NCBI RefSeq assembly: GCF_040566695.1 | Contig: NZ_JBEXAE010000001.1 | Location: 186,001 to 250,000, forward strand | Direction of reading: 5' to 3' | Source of the DNA: Sediminicola arcticus | GTDB taxonomy: Bacteria > Bacteroidota > Bacteroidia > Flavobacteriales > Flavobacteriaceae | DNA length: 64,000 bases | Shown: one piece after another, positions 44,489 through 53,755 of the stretch | How the letters are laid out: each line of letters opens with the position of its first letter | Position numbering within the stretch: the stretch's first letter is position 1 | Translations under genes and position numbers: made by a program | The notes under the pieces: generated by a model | The model's database searches: none | Told to the model about the DNA's origin: nothing | What the model saw: only the letters and a program-made list of their open reading frames with translations

Positions 44489-45544
44489 TTAATCGATAGA
44501 TTTAACGACAGATTTTTCAGCTTCTTTTTTAGAACCGTCAAAGCCTGTAACACCACCGACAGTGGTGTATTTCATGACATATCGTTTCTCTGGAAATATG
44601 CGTTGATAAGCACTTTGACACATTAAAGTAGCCTCATGGAATCCGCAAAGGATGAGCTTTAGTTTGCCTGGATAGGTATTTACATCTCCAATGGCATAGA
44701 TACCAGGAATATTTGTTTGATAGTCCAGCGTATTATCAACCTTAATGGCATTCTTTTCTATTTCCAAGCCCCAATCACCAATGGGTCCCAATTTTGGAGA
44801 AAGTCCAAACAAAGGGATATAATCATCCACCTTCAAAACAACCTCTTGACCCCCTGTTTTTTGGATGACCACAGCTTCCAAGGAATCTTCTCCCTTTAAA
44901 CCAATAATTTCCCCAGGCGTTATCAGATTGATTTTTCCCTGATTCTTAAGATGCCTTACTTTTTCTACGGAATCCAAGGCTCCCCTGAACTCATTTCTAC
45001 GATGTACCAAGGTGACCTCAGATGCCACATCGGTAAGGAAAATACTCCAGTCTAAGGCAGAATCACCACCTCCGGCTATGACCACTTTCCTATTTCGGTA
45101 TACCTCTGGATCTTTGATCATGTAAGCTACCCCTTTATCCTCATATTTAGAGAGGTTATCCAATAAGGGTTTTCTTGGTTCAAAACTTCCCAAGCCACCT
45201 GCAATGGCCACTATGGGAGCTTGATGTTTTGTCCCCTTGTTCGTGGTCACAATAAAAGAACCATCAGGTTGCTTTTCAATGGTTTGTGCCCGTTCCCCTA
45301 AGGTAAATCCTGGCTGAAAGGGTTTGATCTGCTCCATAAGATTGGAAACCAAATCCCCTGCCAAAACCTCTGGAAATCCAGGAATATCGTAAATGGGCTT
45401 TTTAGGATAAATTTCAGAACATTGTCCTCCTGCCTGTGGTAAGGCATCTATCAAGTGGCATTTTAACTGAAGTAATCCTGCTTCAAAAACGGCAAAAAGA
45501 CCCGTAGGTCCCGCGCCAATTATTAATATGTCTGTTTTAATCAT
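44489..45544 (-). CDS. ferredoxin-NADP reductase (YumC type)
   Basis: A thioredoxin-reductase-like flavoprotein. The FAD Rossmann motif ILIIGAGPTGLFAVFEAG is at residues 4-23, the NAD(P) site at about 150-180 has VVIAGGGDSALDWSI, and the end has NIPGIYAIGDVNTYPGK. There is no redox CxxC, so it is not a thioredoxin reductase. Length 351 and the Glu-rich YPKKPIYDIPGFPEVLAGDL match the Bacillus YumC-type ferredoxin reductase. It oxidises NADPH and reduces the ferredoxin encoded ~100 bp downstream. Confidence 0.85.
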   Translation of the reverse strand: MIKTDILIIGAGPTGLFAVFEAGLLQLKCHLIDALPQAGGQCSEIYPKKPIYDIPGFPEVLAGDLVSNLMEQIKPFQPGFTLGERAQTIEKQPDGSFIVTTNKGTKHQAPIVAIAGGLGSFEPRKPLLDNLSKYEDKGVAYMIKDPEVYRNRKVVIAGGGDSALDWSIFLTDVASEVTLVHRRNEFRGALDSVEKVRHLKNQGKINLITPGEIIGLKGEDSLEAVVIQKTGGQEVVLKVDDYIPLFGLSPKLGPIGDWGLEIEKNAIKVDNTLDYQTNIPGIYAIGDVNTYPGKLKLILCGFHEATLMCQSAYQRIFPEKRYVMKYTTVGGVTGFDGSKKEAEKSVVKSID

Positions 45545-45596
45545 GTAATCGAATTCTTAAAAACCTAAAACTAAGAAAGGGCTCGTGGATCATTTA

Positions 45597-45836
45597 TTAA
45601 ACCACATTCACTACTTCCTCAATTTGTGGTGCGTACTTTTTTATGGTCATTTCTACCCCGCTTTTTAGGGTCATTTGGTTCACAGTGCATCCAACACAGG
45701 CGCCTTCCAATTTTACTTTTACAGAAGTGTCGTTATCTATAGAGATTAGGGAGATATCTCCTCCATCACTTTGTAAAAAAGGACGTATCTCTTCCAAGGC
45801 TTTCTCCACGTTGATTTTAAGTTCTTCTGATGTCAT
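45597..45836 (-). CDS. NifU C-terminal-like Fe-S scaffold
   Basis: A 79-residue protein with the NifU C-terminal motif GACVGCTVNQMTL, whose Cys47 and Cys50 bind a transient [4Fe-4S] cluster, and IRPFLQSDGGDISL near its N-terminus. It is a Fe-S carrier that delivers clusters to target proteins. It lies 2 bp downstream of the Mrp-like ATPase gene, which often works with it, and upstream of the reductase. Small size is normal for stand-alone members. Confidence 0.92.
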   Translation of the reverse strand: MTSEELKINVEKALEEIRPFLQSDGGDISLISIDNDTSVKVKLEGACVGCTVNQMTLKSGVEMTIKKYAPQIEEVVNVV

Positions 45837-45838
45837 AG

Positions 45839-46978
45839 TTATTTCTTTTTAACGGCCGAGCAACCTGCCATTGTAGTTATTTTGATTGCTTCTGTAGGTG
45901 GTATACTCTTGTTTCTACTTACCACTTCCTGAACAACATTCCTTGTCAATTTCTCAAAAGCTTCTTCTGTAGGGGTTGCTGTTTGCAATGCTGCAGGCCT
46001 TCCTATATCTCCAGCCTCACGAATGCTTTGTACCAAGGGAATTTCTCCCAAAAATGGCACGTTTAAATCTTCAGCTAAATGTTTGGCACCCTCTTTACCA
46101 AAGATATAATACTTGTTATTTGGTAACTCTTCCGGAGTAAAGTAGGCCATATTTTCAACAATTCCCAAAACGGGTACGTTAATGGCTTCTTGTTGAAACA
46201 TGGCAACCCCTTTGCGGGCATCCGCCAGAGCAACCTCCTGGGGAGTGCTTACTACAACCGCTCCAGTTACAGGAAGGGATTGCATAATACTCAAATGTAT
46301 GTCTCCTGTTCCTGGAGGAAGATCTAACAACATAAAATCTAGTTCTCCCCAATGGGCATCAAAAATCATTTGGTTCAGTGCTTTTGCGGCCATAGGCCCC
46401 CTCCAAATCACAGCTTGATTGGGCTGGGTGAAAAATCCAATAGATAGTATCTTTACCCCATAACTCTCCACGGGTTTCATCTTAGATTTTCCATCAATAG
46501 TTACAGCCATGGGTTTCTCGTTGACGACATCGAACATGATGGGAGCCGAAGGCCCATAAATATCAGCATCCAACAGACCTACCTTAAAGCCCATCTTGGC
46601 TAAGGTTACTGCCAAATTAGCTGTGACAGTAGATTTTCCAACCCCACCCTTGCCTGAAGCAACAGCAATAATATTTTGTATACCCGGTATAGCCTTCCCT
46701 TTTATCTCATTTACTTTAGGCTTTGAAGGAGCATCTACCTTAATGTTTATTTTGATCTTGGCCTTTTCATAGACCTTAGCATGAATAATCTTAAGAATTT
46801 CTACCTCTGTTTTCTTCCGTGCCTGTAAGGTTGGATTGCTAATGGTTATATCTACCTCTACCTCATCTCCAAATACCATGACATTGGTTACCGCACCACT
46901 TTCCACCATGTTCTTCCCTTCTCCTGGTACAGTAATATGTTCAAGTGCGGCAAGAATATCTTTCTTATTTAATTTCAT
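45839..46978 (-). CDS. mrp: Mrp/NBP35-family Fe-S carrier ATPase
   Basis: An N-terminal DUF59-like domain (about residues 1-85) is followed by a P-loop ATPase with a deviant Walker A, ASGKGGVGKST (about 107-117), DADIYGPSAPIMF and DFMLLDLPPGTGD. The C-terminus MAGCSAVKKK has one Cys; the usual CxxC pair of related carriers is absent. It delivers Fe-S clusters (as ApbC does) in an ATP-dependent way. It is 2 bp from the NifU-like gene, an expected functional pair, and a -7 box lies 45 bp upstream. Confidence 0.92.
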   Translation of the reverse strand: MKLNKKDILAALEHITVPGEGKNMVESGAVTNVMVFGDEVEVDITISNPTLQARKKTEVEILKIIHAKVYEKAKIKINIKVDAPSKPKVNEIKGKAIPGIQNIIAVASGKGGVGKSTVTANLAVTLAKMGFKVGLLDADIYGPSAPIMFDVVNEKPMAVTIDGKSKMKPVESYGVKILSIGFFTQPNQAVIWRGPMAAKALNQMIFDAHWGELDFMLLDLPPGTGDIHLSIMQSLPVTGAVVVSTPQEVALADARKGVAMFQQEAINVPVLGIVENMAYFTPEELPNNKYYIFGKEGAKHLAEDLNVPFLGEIPLVQSIREAGDIGRPAALQTATPTEEAFEKLTRNVVQEVVSRNKSIPPTEAIKITTMAGCSAVKKK

Positions 46979-47023
46979 TATAACGATTTGCTTTACAGCA
47001 TTAATTAAATTGATTCTAAATTA

Positions 47024-47031
47024 CAAAGATA
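47024..47031 (-). promoter_or_regulatory. -7 box TATCTTTG for the mrp-nifU operon
   Basis: Exact TAnnTTTG match on the minus strand, 45 bp before the start at 46978. Confidence 0.45.
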
Positions 47032-47134
47032 CGGTATAGGTATGAGATTAGAAAAGGGCATTAACTTAAAAGTAACATAGAGCGATAAAGATTTTTTATA
47101 GCAAAAAATAAGTCTCAAGACCTCCAAAATTTAT

Positions 47135-47482
47135 CTACTGATAGTATTCACCAAGCTCTCTTGTTGGATCCCAAAAGAGCTTTTCAAAATCTATTATTTG
47201 ATGCTCCTGTACCTGAATTCCTTCATTCTCCAATAATTGTTGCATTAGATTAGTGCCATCAAAATGGTGTTTACCCGTCAACAATCCTTTTCTATTGACC
47301 ACTCTATGTGCCGGAATGTCTTCCATAGTGTGCGATGCATTCATGGCCCACCCTACCATACGAGCACTCCTGGCAGCGCCCAGATATTTGGCTATAGCCC
47401 CATAGGAAGTCACTCTCCCGAACGGAATTAATCGTGCCACTTCGTAGACTTTTTGAAAAAAATTTTGGTTCTCTGTGACCAT
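47135..47482 (-). CDS. alkyltransferase-like (ATL) protein without active-site Cys
   Basis: The sequence follows O6-alkylguanine-DNA alkyltransferase (YEVARLIPFGRVTSYGAIA, RMVGWAMN), but the active-site PCHR is PAHR (residues 57-60): Ala58 replaces the alkyl-accepting Cys. ATL proteins bind alkylated guanine and hand it to nucleotide excision repair instead of repairing it directly. Length 115 fits. It lies 1 bp downstream of the LysE-type exporter gene. Confidence 0.9.
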   Translation of the reverse strand: MVTENQNFFQKVYEVARLIPFGRVTSYGAIAKYLGAARSARMVGWAMNASHTMEDIPAHRVVNRKGLLTGKHHFDGTNLMQQLLENEGIQVQEHQIIDFEKLFWDPTRELGEYYQ

Positions 47483-47483
47483 A

Positions 47484-48113
47484 TCAATTGTAGAAAAATC
47501 GGATAACCGTTATTATCAATAGTACGATCATCAGGGCACTCAAAATATAATTGGAATTCTTCGAAAATCCACTTGAGTTAGCGTCTAACTTATAAAAATA
47601 AACAGTGTATAAGTACAAGACTGCAAAGGTTCCTGATCCTGCGGCTATAATGAAGATTATAATGTCTTGCGCTTGGAACTTGATCCACCCTGAAGCGTTC
47701 CACATGGCATTGACTCCACTGTAATAGGGGATAGTCAACAAATTTAGGGCAGCCAGTAAAACGCCCTTGAAAAAACTATTCTTTTTACTGACATTAACAA
47801 CCTTGACCATGTTTTTCTTATTCCTTTTTCCAGCCACATAAAAGTAAATAGCAAAAAACGCGAATACCAACAGGGCTATTTGAAGCAAAATATTAATTAC
47901 CGATGGATTGTTATGAAGAAATTTGGATACGTAGACCGAAATATAAGCCTGCACCATAATCATGGATGAGACTCCAAGGCTAAAGATGATTCCATTTAGC
48001 TTACCCTTTTCAACACTGGTCTTGGCTGCATTCATATTAAGCAGTCCTGGTGGAACTGTTGCCATAAAAGCCGCAGAAAAGGTGGCAAAAAAAAGAATTA
48101 TTAAATGTGTCAT
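47484..48113 (-). CDS. LysE-family exporter
   Basis: Six hydrophobic helices in 209 residues and the N-terminal FAAFMATVPPGLLNMNAAKTS-like region (written here as AFMATVPPGLLNMNAAKT) are the LysE/RhtB exporter pattern. It exports amino acids or similar metabolites; the substrate is unknown. It lies 3 bp after trmB and 1 bp before the ATL gene, so the three genes likely form one operon. Confidence 0.85.
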   Translation of the reverse strand: MTHLIILFFATFSAAFMATVPPGLLNMNAAKTSVEKGKLNGIIFSLGVSSMIMVQAYISVYVSKFLHNNPSVINILLQIALLVFAFFAIYFYVAGKRNKKNMVKVVNVSKKNSFFKGVLLAALNLLTIPYYSGVNAMWNASGWIKFQAQDIIIFIIAAGSGTFAVLYLYTVYFYKLDANSSGFSKNSNYILSALMIVLLIITVIRFFYN

Positions 48114-48116
48114 AGG

Positions 48117-48788
48117 TTATGAAACCCTAAACTTGGTATAGGTGATTGGTTTTCCCTTGCCAAGATACTGTTTTTCATAAAAAGTCTGTATTTCCAAAAC
48201 TTCTTTTGGGCTTCCTTCGTTTTTATACACATCGTGGTTGGCATAAACCACCTCCAATCCCAAGCCATGTAAAAGGCCAAGGGTATATCCGTGCATAAAC
48301 TCGCTATCAGTCTTAAGGTTTACCACCCCATCCTCTTTAAGGATGGATTTATATTTTTCTAAAAACTTCTGATTAGTCAGTCGATGTTTAGTGCGTTTGT
48401 ATTTGATTTGTGGATCGGGGAAAGTGATCCAAATTTCAGAGATCTCATTTTCATCAAAAATCTGATCGATCAACTCAATTTGCGTCCTTATGAATGCCAC
48501 ATTGTTTAACTCTTCCTGCACGGCGGTCTTGGCGCCTCTCCAAAAACGTGCCCCTTTAATATCTACTCCAATAAAGTTCTTTTCAGGATCTAGTTTTGCT
48601 AAACCGAGGGTATATTCGCCCTTACCACAGCCCAATTCCAAGATAATGGGATTGTCGTTTTCAAAAAACGAGGCCCACTTGCCCTTCAGTTCAAACGTAC
48701 CGTTCTCTATTTCTTCTCTACTGGGTTGAATCACATTATTAAATGATTCATTCTCCTTAAATCGCTTTAGCTTGTTTTTACTTCCCAC
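48117..48788 (-). CDS. trmB: tRNA (guanine-N7-)-methyltransferase
   Basis: The SAM motif is ILELGCGKGEYTLGLAKLDP. The family motif ARFWRGAKTAVQE and the substrate-site ITFPDPQIKYKRTKHRLT follow. It methylates G46 in the variable loop of many tRNAs. The start is GTG (48786-48788, minus strand) reading GSKNKLKRFKE. A -7 box 23 bp upstream supports this start. First gene of the trmB-LysE-ATL cluster. Confidence 0.93.
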   Translation of the reverse strand: MGSKNKLKRFKENESFNNVIQPSREEIENGTFELKGKWASFFENDNPIILELGCGKGEYTLGLAKLDPEKNFIGVDIKGARFWRGAKTAVQEELNNVAFIRTQIELIDQIFDENEISEIWITFPDPQIKYKRTKHRLTNQKFLEKYKSILKEDGVVNLKTDSEFMHGYTLGLLHGLGLEVVYANHDVYKNEGSPKEVLEIQTFYEKQYLGKGKPITYTKFRVS

Positions 48789-48811
48789 GGAACTAAAATT
48801 TAATGATTTGG

Positions 48812-48819
48812 CAAAGCTA
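48812..48819 (-). promoter_or_regulatory. -7 box TAGCTTTG for trmB
   Basis: Exact TAnnTTTG match on the minus strand, 23 bp before the GTG start at 48788. Confidence 0.5.
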
Positions 48820-48927
48820 AGGAAATCTTACAATGTTTTAGATTGTGTTCTTTTGTAAATATGAAAACGTTAAAACGAATATGAATTGCCCCTCGACCTT
48901 GAATTAGGGACGAACCCAACAAGCGTA

Positions 48928-49983
48928 TTATTCCTCTTTTCTTTTAGCCTTTTCCAGCGTAAATGAAAATTCTGAACCTACATCCAAAACACTTTCTACA
49001 TAAATTTTTTCATTGTGTGCCTCTATAATGTGCTTTACTATGGCTAAACCAAGTCCAGAGCCTCCCTCACTGCGGCTTCCGCTCTTATCCACACGATAAA
49101 ACCGCTCAAAGAGTCTTGGAATGTGTTGTTTAGCAATTCCCTCCCCATTATCTGTTACCCTTACAATCACCTTATTTTTTATAAGGTTTTCTACACTTAC
49201 CTCCGTGGTACCGTTCTCATGACCGTACTTAATGGAATTTACGATGAGGTTGGTCACTACTTGCTGTATTTTTTCCCTGTCTGCATGCACATAAACAGAG
49301 CCTTGGTCCTCTATATCAAATGTTAGCGTTATATTTTTCTTTTCGGCCTTCATCTCCAAAAGATCAAACACTCCTTGAATAACCTCAACAATATCAAAAT
49401 CTTCCAATTCTAAATGTAGGTCACCCACCTCTAATTTGGTGATCAAATCCAAATCCTTAACAATGTAAATAAGGCGTTCTACCCCTTTATTTGCCCTTTG
49501 TAAATATTTTTTTCTGACATTTTTGTCATTAACGGCCCCATCTAATAACGTTAATATGTATCCTTGAACTGTAAACAATGGCGTCTTTAATTCGTGAGAC
49601 ACATTGCCCAGAAAGTCCTTACGGTATTCTTCTCTTATTTTTAAAGTATCTATTTCCACTTTTTTATCCTTCGCAAATTTTTCTATTTCTTGGGTAAGGG
49701 TGCCCATATCTGTAGTGATAGTTCTGGAAGTAAGGGAAGATGATTCCAACAAAGAAACGTCATCGTAGATTTTTTTCACCCTCTTGTAGATAAATTTTTC
49801 TACCCTTAACTGTATAACAAAAAAAGAAATAAAAAAGGTAGACATTACAAAAATGAACAAAAATAGCCAATCCTGGGATTCCTTTGCCATCATGTAGGCT
49901 TCCATTAAGACTGCCAGCAAAAAAGCAACTATTAGGGCCGACCTAAAGGCAAATTTGTACGATTTTTTAAGCTTTATGGCCAT
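48928..49983 (-). CDS. sensor histidine kinase, PhoR-like
   Basis: Two N-terminal helices (about residues 13-31 and 39-58) with a short extracytoplasmic loop, then a short linker, a HisKA domain with His130 in LGNVSHELKTPL, and a HATPase domain with N-box VVTNLIVNSIKYG, G1 DNGEGI and the G2/G3 box GGSGLGLAIVKHI. There is no large sensor domain, so the signal may be sensed within the membrane or by partners. It overlaps the response regulator gene by 1 bp and is its cognate kinase. The order matches PhoB/PhoR-type systems, but phosphate control is not shown by the sequence. Confidence 0.92.
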   Translation of the reverse strand: MAIKLKKSYKFAFRSALIVAFLLAVLMEAYMMAKESQDWLFLFIFVMSTFFISFFVIQLRVEKFIYKRVKKIYDDVSLLESSSLTSRTITTDMGTLTQEIEKFAKDKKVEIDTLKIREEYRKDFLGNVSHELKTPLFTVQGYILTLLDGAVNDKNVRKKYLQRANKGVERLIYIVKDLDLITKLEVGDLHLELEDFDIVEVIQGVFDLLEMKAEKKNITLTFDIEDQGSVYVHADREKIQQVVTNLIVNSIKYGHENGTTEVSVENLIKNKVIVRVTDNGEGIAKQHIPRLFERFYRVDKSGSRSEGGSGLGLAIVKHIIEAHNEKIYVESVLDVGSEFSFTLEKAKRKEE

Positions 49984-50669
49984 TACAATACAAACTTATA
50001 CCCCACTCCTTTAACAGTTTTAAAATGATCGTCCCCTATTTTTTCGCGCAGTTTTCTTATATGTACATCAATGGTGCGGCCTCCAACCACAACTTCGTTG
50101 CCCCATACCCGGTCTAAGATTACCTCCCTTTTAAAGACTTTGTTAGGTTTAGAGGTTAAGAGAGCTAAAAGTTCAAATTCCTTTCTAGGCAAAATAATCT
50201 CCTCCCCATTATTTACAATTTTATATTCTTCCCTGTTGATTACAATGTTACCTACTTTAGTAATATCATCAACTGTGTCTTCCTCATCTTTTAATCGTCT
50301 GAGTAAGGCTTTTATTTTGCTCACCAACACTTTGGGTTTAATTGGCTTGGTAATATAGTCATCTGCCCCTGCCTCAAAACCGGCCACTTGGGAATAATCT
50401 TCCCCCCTCGCAGTAAGAAATGTAATAATGACATTCTCAAGACCTGGAGTTTCGCGAATGATACCACATGCTTCTATCCCATCCATTTCTGGCATCATTA
50501 CATCCATGATAATAAGATGTGGATTCTTTTTCTTTGCCTTACTTATAGCCTCAATCCCATTTTTGGCAGTATAAACCTCATATCCTTCGGCCGAAAGATT
50601 ATAACTGACAATCTCCAGAATATCAGGCTCATCGTCCACTAACAGAATCCTAATGTCATTTTTTTTCAT
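49983..50669 (-). CDS. OmpR/PhoB-family response regulator
   Basis: The receiver (residues 1-120) has the acidic pair VDDEPD, phospho-acceptor Asp56 in IIMDVMMPE and the Lys in TKPIKPK. A winged-helix effector (about 135-228) follows, with ILPRKEFELLALLTSKP and GRTIDVHIRKLREKIG. It activates or represses genes when phosphorylated by the partner kinase encoded 1 bp overlapping downstream. A -7 box lies 24 bp upstream of its start. The divergent TonB receptor gene is a likely target. Confidence 0.95.
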   Translation of the reverse strand: MKKNDIRILLVDDEPDILEIVSYNLSAEGYEVYTAKNGIEAISKAKKKNPHLIIMDVMMPEMDGIEACGIIRETPGLENVIITFLTARGEDYSQVAGFEAGADDYITKPIKPKVLVSKIKALLRRLKDEEDTVDDITKVGNIVINREEYKIVNNGEEIILPRKEFELLALLTSKPNKVFKREVILDRVWGNEVVVGGRTIDVHIRKLREKIGDDHFKTVKGVGYKFVL

Positions 50670-50693
50670 CGGTGTTGAAATTGGTTATACGCT

Positions 50694-50701
50694 CAAAAGT
50701 A
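50694..50701 (-). promoter_or_regulatory. -7 box TACTTTTG for the two-component operon
   Basis: Exact TAnnTTTG match on the minus strand, 24 bp before the start at 50669. Confidence 0.5.
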
Positions 50702-50848
50702 AAGATAATCTTTGTAAAGGAATTCCAGTTAACATTGATTTAATATGGTAACCTTAATGTAACACTAACAATATAAATCTTTAACGTGGTGGTAACACCA
50801 ATATTACAACATCTAGGTTTCTTTGCCACAACTTAAGAACATGAATTA

Positions 50849-53713
50849 ATGAAATTAATACTATTATATTTTTGCTTGCTTTTTGCACTACAGATAAGTG
50901 CACAAGAAACTACAGGGAGTATTGTAGGAACCTTGACAGACAAAGAATTAAACAACGAACCTTTGCCCTTTGCAAACGTTTTAATAAAAGGAACCACTAA
51001 AGGGACCACCTCAGATTTTGATGGTCTATATGAATTGGCCAGATTGCAACCAGGCACCTATACTTTATCTTTTAGCTATTTAGGATACGAAACCGTAGAA
51101 ATACCTAACGTAGAGGTAGTTGTAGGGAAAGTAACCACGGTAAATGTACCAATGGGAGCCAGTGAAGGAATGACCTTGGACGAGGTTGTCGTTACCGTTT
51201 CAGCCAAAAAAGATTCAGAGACAGCATTGTTGCTGGATCAAAAGAAAGCGGTTGAAATAAAAACGTCCATTGGAGCCCAAGAGTTGGCAAGAAAAGGAGT
51301 TTCTGATGCTGCAGGTGCTGTTGCGCAAATTTCTGGAATCTCGAAACAAGAAGGGAGCAACAACGTTTATGTGCGCGGTTTGGGAGATAGATACTTAAGC
51401 ACTACTATGAATGGGTTATCCTTGCCTTCCAATAATATTAATAATAAAAATATTGATCTCAACCTTTTCTCTTCTGATATTATTGAAAGCGTAGGAGTAA
51501 GTAAAGCCTATACAAGTAAGTTTTATGGGGATTTTTCTGCTGGAAATGTAGATATTTCCTCCAAAGAATACACAGGGACAGGTTTTTTCGACGCCTCTGT
51601 AAGTACAGGTGTAAATTCTAGGGCTGCGGGACAAGATTTTGTAAAAAATGAAGGAACAGGTTATTTCGGATTTTATAACCGATATGATCACAATCCTTTT
51701 GCCGTTATTCTTTCACATGGTGTAGATCCTGTTCAGAATAACAAAATAGCCCCAGTTAATACGGGTATCGCTTTATCTTTTGGTAAATCGTATCGGGTGT
51801 TCGGTGAAGACTCAGAATCATTACTTAGCTTTTTTGGAAATGTTTCCTTTGACTCCAAGTATAGGTATTTGGAAGGAAGCCAAGCGAATTACGGCACCAA
51901 CTTGGACGTTCTGTTCCCTACTGTAGAGCGCTATATTCAATCTACCACTTCTACAGCTCTTGCCAATGTTATTTTTAAGATTGACAATGATAATAAACTA
52001 AAATTCAACTCCCTTGCCGTAAATAGTTCTAGTGATGAAGTAGGTTACTATGGTACTAACGGACTAGGATTTAGTCAAGACCTAAACTCAGATAAGGGAT
52101 ACTTTCAATTGAACTCACAATTTAACCAAGATTTAATACTTGTAAATCAGCTTACAGGAGAACACACCTTTGATAACATTTATTTGGATTATGGTGTAGG
52201 CTACAACAGAGTATTTGCCTATGAGCCAGATCGTAAAAGGATAACTTTGAATAATTACGACCTATTGTTCGACAATGATCCTAATACTTCTCCTGATTTT
52301 GGACAACAAAATAACTTTAACAATCAGCGGTATTTCCAAAATATTGAGGATGAAGAACTCAATAGCAGAATAAATCTTTCCTACCAGATTACGCCAGCAA
52401 CCAAATTAAATGTTGGATATAATGGAAGAACAAAGGAAAGGTCTTTTGACAACCAACGTTACGGTTACAAAAACATTAGTAATAATTTTAATATTACAGA
52501 TGTTAATAACCTGAACTCCATTTTTAACTTGGACAACTTTGTACTTGGCCAAGGAAATGAAGGTGAGGGTTATCAAACACATGTTTTTAGACCTTTAGAT
52601 CCTGTAAATACGGGATTATCTCAAACAAGTGCACCAGGAGAATTAGAAAACACCTATACTGGTAAATTGGATGTTTCTGCTGGATACGTTTCTGCTGAAT
52701 TCAATTTAAATGACAAATGGTTATTTATACCAGGAATCCGTGTTGAATCCATCAACCAGAATATAGCTTATGACGTAATTAACCTTAGACCCGACTTAAA
52801 TCCTGGTTCTAACGAGGTTACCGAATCTATTTATTTACCTAACCTAAATATAAAGTATACTGTAAATGAGGACCAGAACATCAGATTGTCTGGAAGTCAA
52901 ACTGTTTCTTTTCCTGAATTCAAAGAAATGGCGCCTTTTGTTTATGAAGGTGTTACACAAAGAATTGGTGGAAATCCAGATGTATTAGGAAGACAAGATA
53001 TTGCTACTATCAATTACAATAATGTAAAAGATGTTTCCTATTCAAACATTTTAAACCTAGATCTTAAATACGAATGGTTTTTTAGTAGGAATGAAATCCT
53101 TTCCATAGGTGCTTTTGCCAAACAAATACAAGACCCTATCAACTTGGTAGTCGCAAATGATGCAACTGGAACACAACGTTATTTTAGAACAGGTAAAAAA
53201 GCAGATGTTTTTGGAGCGGAGCTAGAATTGCGTAAAAATATCCTAATGGATGATGAGGAACAACCAGAGCTAACCTTTGGATTAAATGTTTCCTATATCC
53301 ATACTAAACAGGACCTCTACAGTGAAATCAGCGGCTCTTATAGCACCACCTTTAATAGGCAAAGCGATGAATTACAAGGGTCTTCTCCCTTGATTGCCAA
53401 TGCTGATTTTAATTGGAGTCCCACATTTGGGAATTATAGCCCAGTAATTAACTTGGTGGGTAATTATTTTTCCGATCGAATTTTCGCCTTGGGCTCTGGA
53501 CAATTGGGTAATATCATTGAAAAAGGCATCCCCACATTGGATCTTGTTTGGAAAAATAGCTTCGGGGAACATTTAGAAGTAACCTTAAATGCCAAAAATA
53601 TTTTAGATCCCACTTTCGAAATTAATAGAGAAATTGTTAATGGTGAGCGAATTATTCTCCAAGACTTTAAGCGTGGAGTAGATTTGGGGCTTTCTGTAAA
53701 ATATTCCTTTTAA
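50849..53713 (+). CDS. TonB-dependent receptor with carboxypeptidase-regulatory-like N-domain
   Basis: A signal peptide ends LFALQISAQ (residues 1-19). Residues ~22-105 are a CarboxypepD-reg-like domain (IVGTLTDKELNNEPLPFANV and FDGLYELARLQPGTYTLSFS). A plug follows with DAAGAVAQISGISKQ and VYVRGLGDRYLST, then a ~700-residue barrel ending in VKYSF, a C-terminal Phe as in outer-membrane barrels. It imports a ligand with TonB energy. It is adjacent and divergent to the PhoB/PhoR-like genes and is followed 42 bp later by a beta-helix lipoprotein gene, so ligand capture and import may be coupled. Confidence 0.93.
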   Translation: MKLILLYFCLLFALQISAQETTGSIVGTLTDKELNNEPLPFANVLIKGTTKGTTSDFDGLYELARLQPGTYTLSFSYLGYETVEIPNVEVVVGKVTTVNVPMGASEGMTLDEVVVTVSAKKDSETALLLDQKKAVEIKTSIGAQELARKGVSDAAGAVAQISGISKQEGSNNVYVRGLGDRYLSTTMNGLSLPSNNINNKNIDLNLFSSDIIESVGVSKAYTSKFYGDFSAGNVDISSKEYTGTGFFDASVSTGVNSRAAGQDFVKNEGTGYFGFYNRYDHNPFAVILSHGVDPVQNNKIAPVNTGIALSFGKSYRVFGEDSESLLSFFGNVSFDSKYRYLEGSQANYGTNLDVLFPTVERYIQSTTSTALANVIFKIDNDNKLKFNSLAVNSSSDEVGYYGTNGLGFSQDLNSDKGYFQLNSQFNQDLILVNQLTGEHTFDNIYLDYGVGYNRVFAYEPDRKRITLNNYDLLFDNDPNTSPDFGQQNNFNNQRYFQNIEDEELNSRINLSYQITPATKLNVGYNGRTKERSFDNQRYGYKNISNNFNITDVNNLNSIFNLDNFVLGQGNEGEGYQTHVFRPLDPVNTGLSQTSAPGELENTYTGKLDVSAGYVSAEFNLNDKWLFIPGIRVESINQNIAYDVINLRPDLNPGSNEVTESIYLPNLNIKYTVNEDQNIRLSGSQTVSFPEFKEMAPFVYEGVTQRIGGNPDVLGRQDIATINYNNVKDVSYSNILNLDLKYEWFFSRNEILSIGAFAKQIQDPINLVVANDATGTQRYFRTGKKADVFGAELELRKNILMDDEEQPELTFGLNVSYIHTKQDLYSEISGSYSTTFNRQSDELQGSSPLIANADFNWSPTFGNYSPVINLVGNYFSDRIFALGSGQLGNIIEKGIPTLDLVWKNSFGEHLEVTLNAKNILDPTFEINREIVNGERIILQDFKRGVDLGLSVKYSF

Positions 53714-53755
53714 ACCATAACACACTGATTAAAATAAAAATTAAAATTGAACAAA

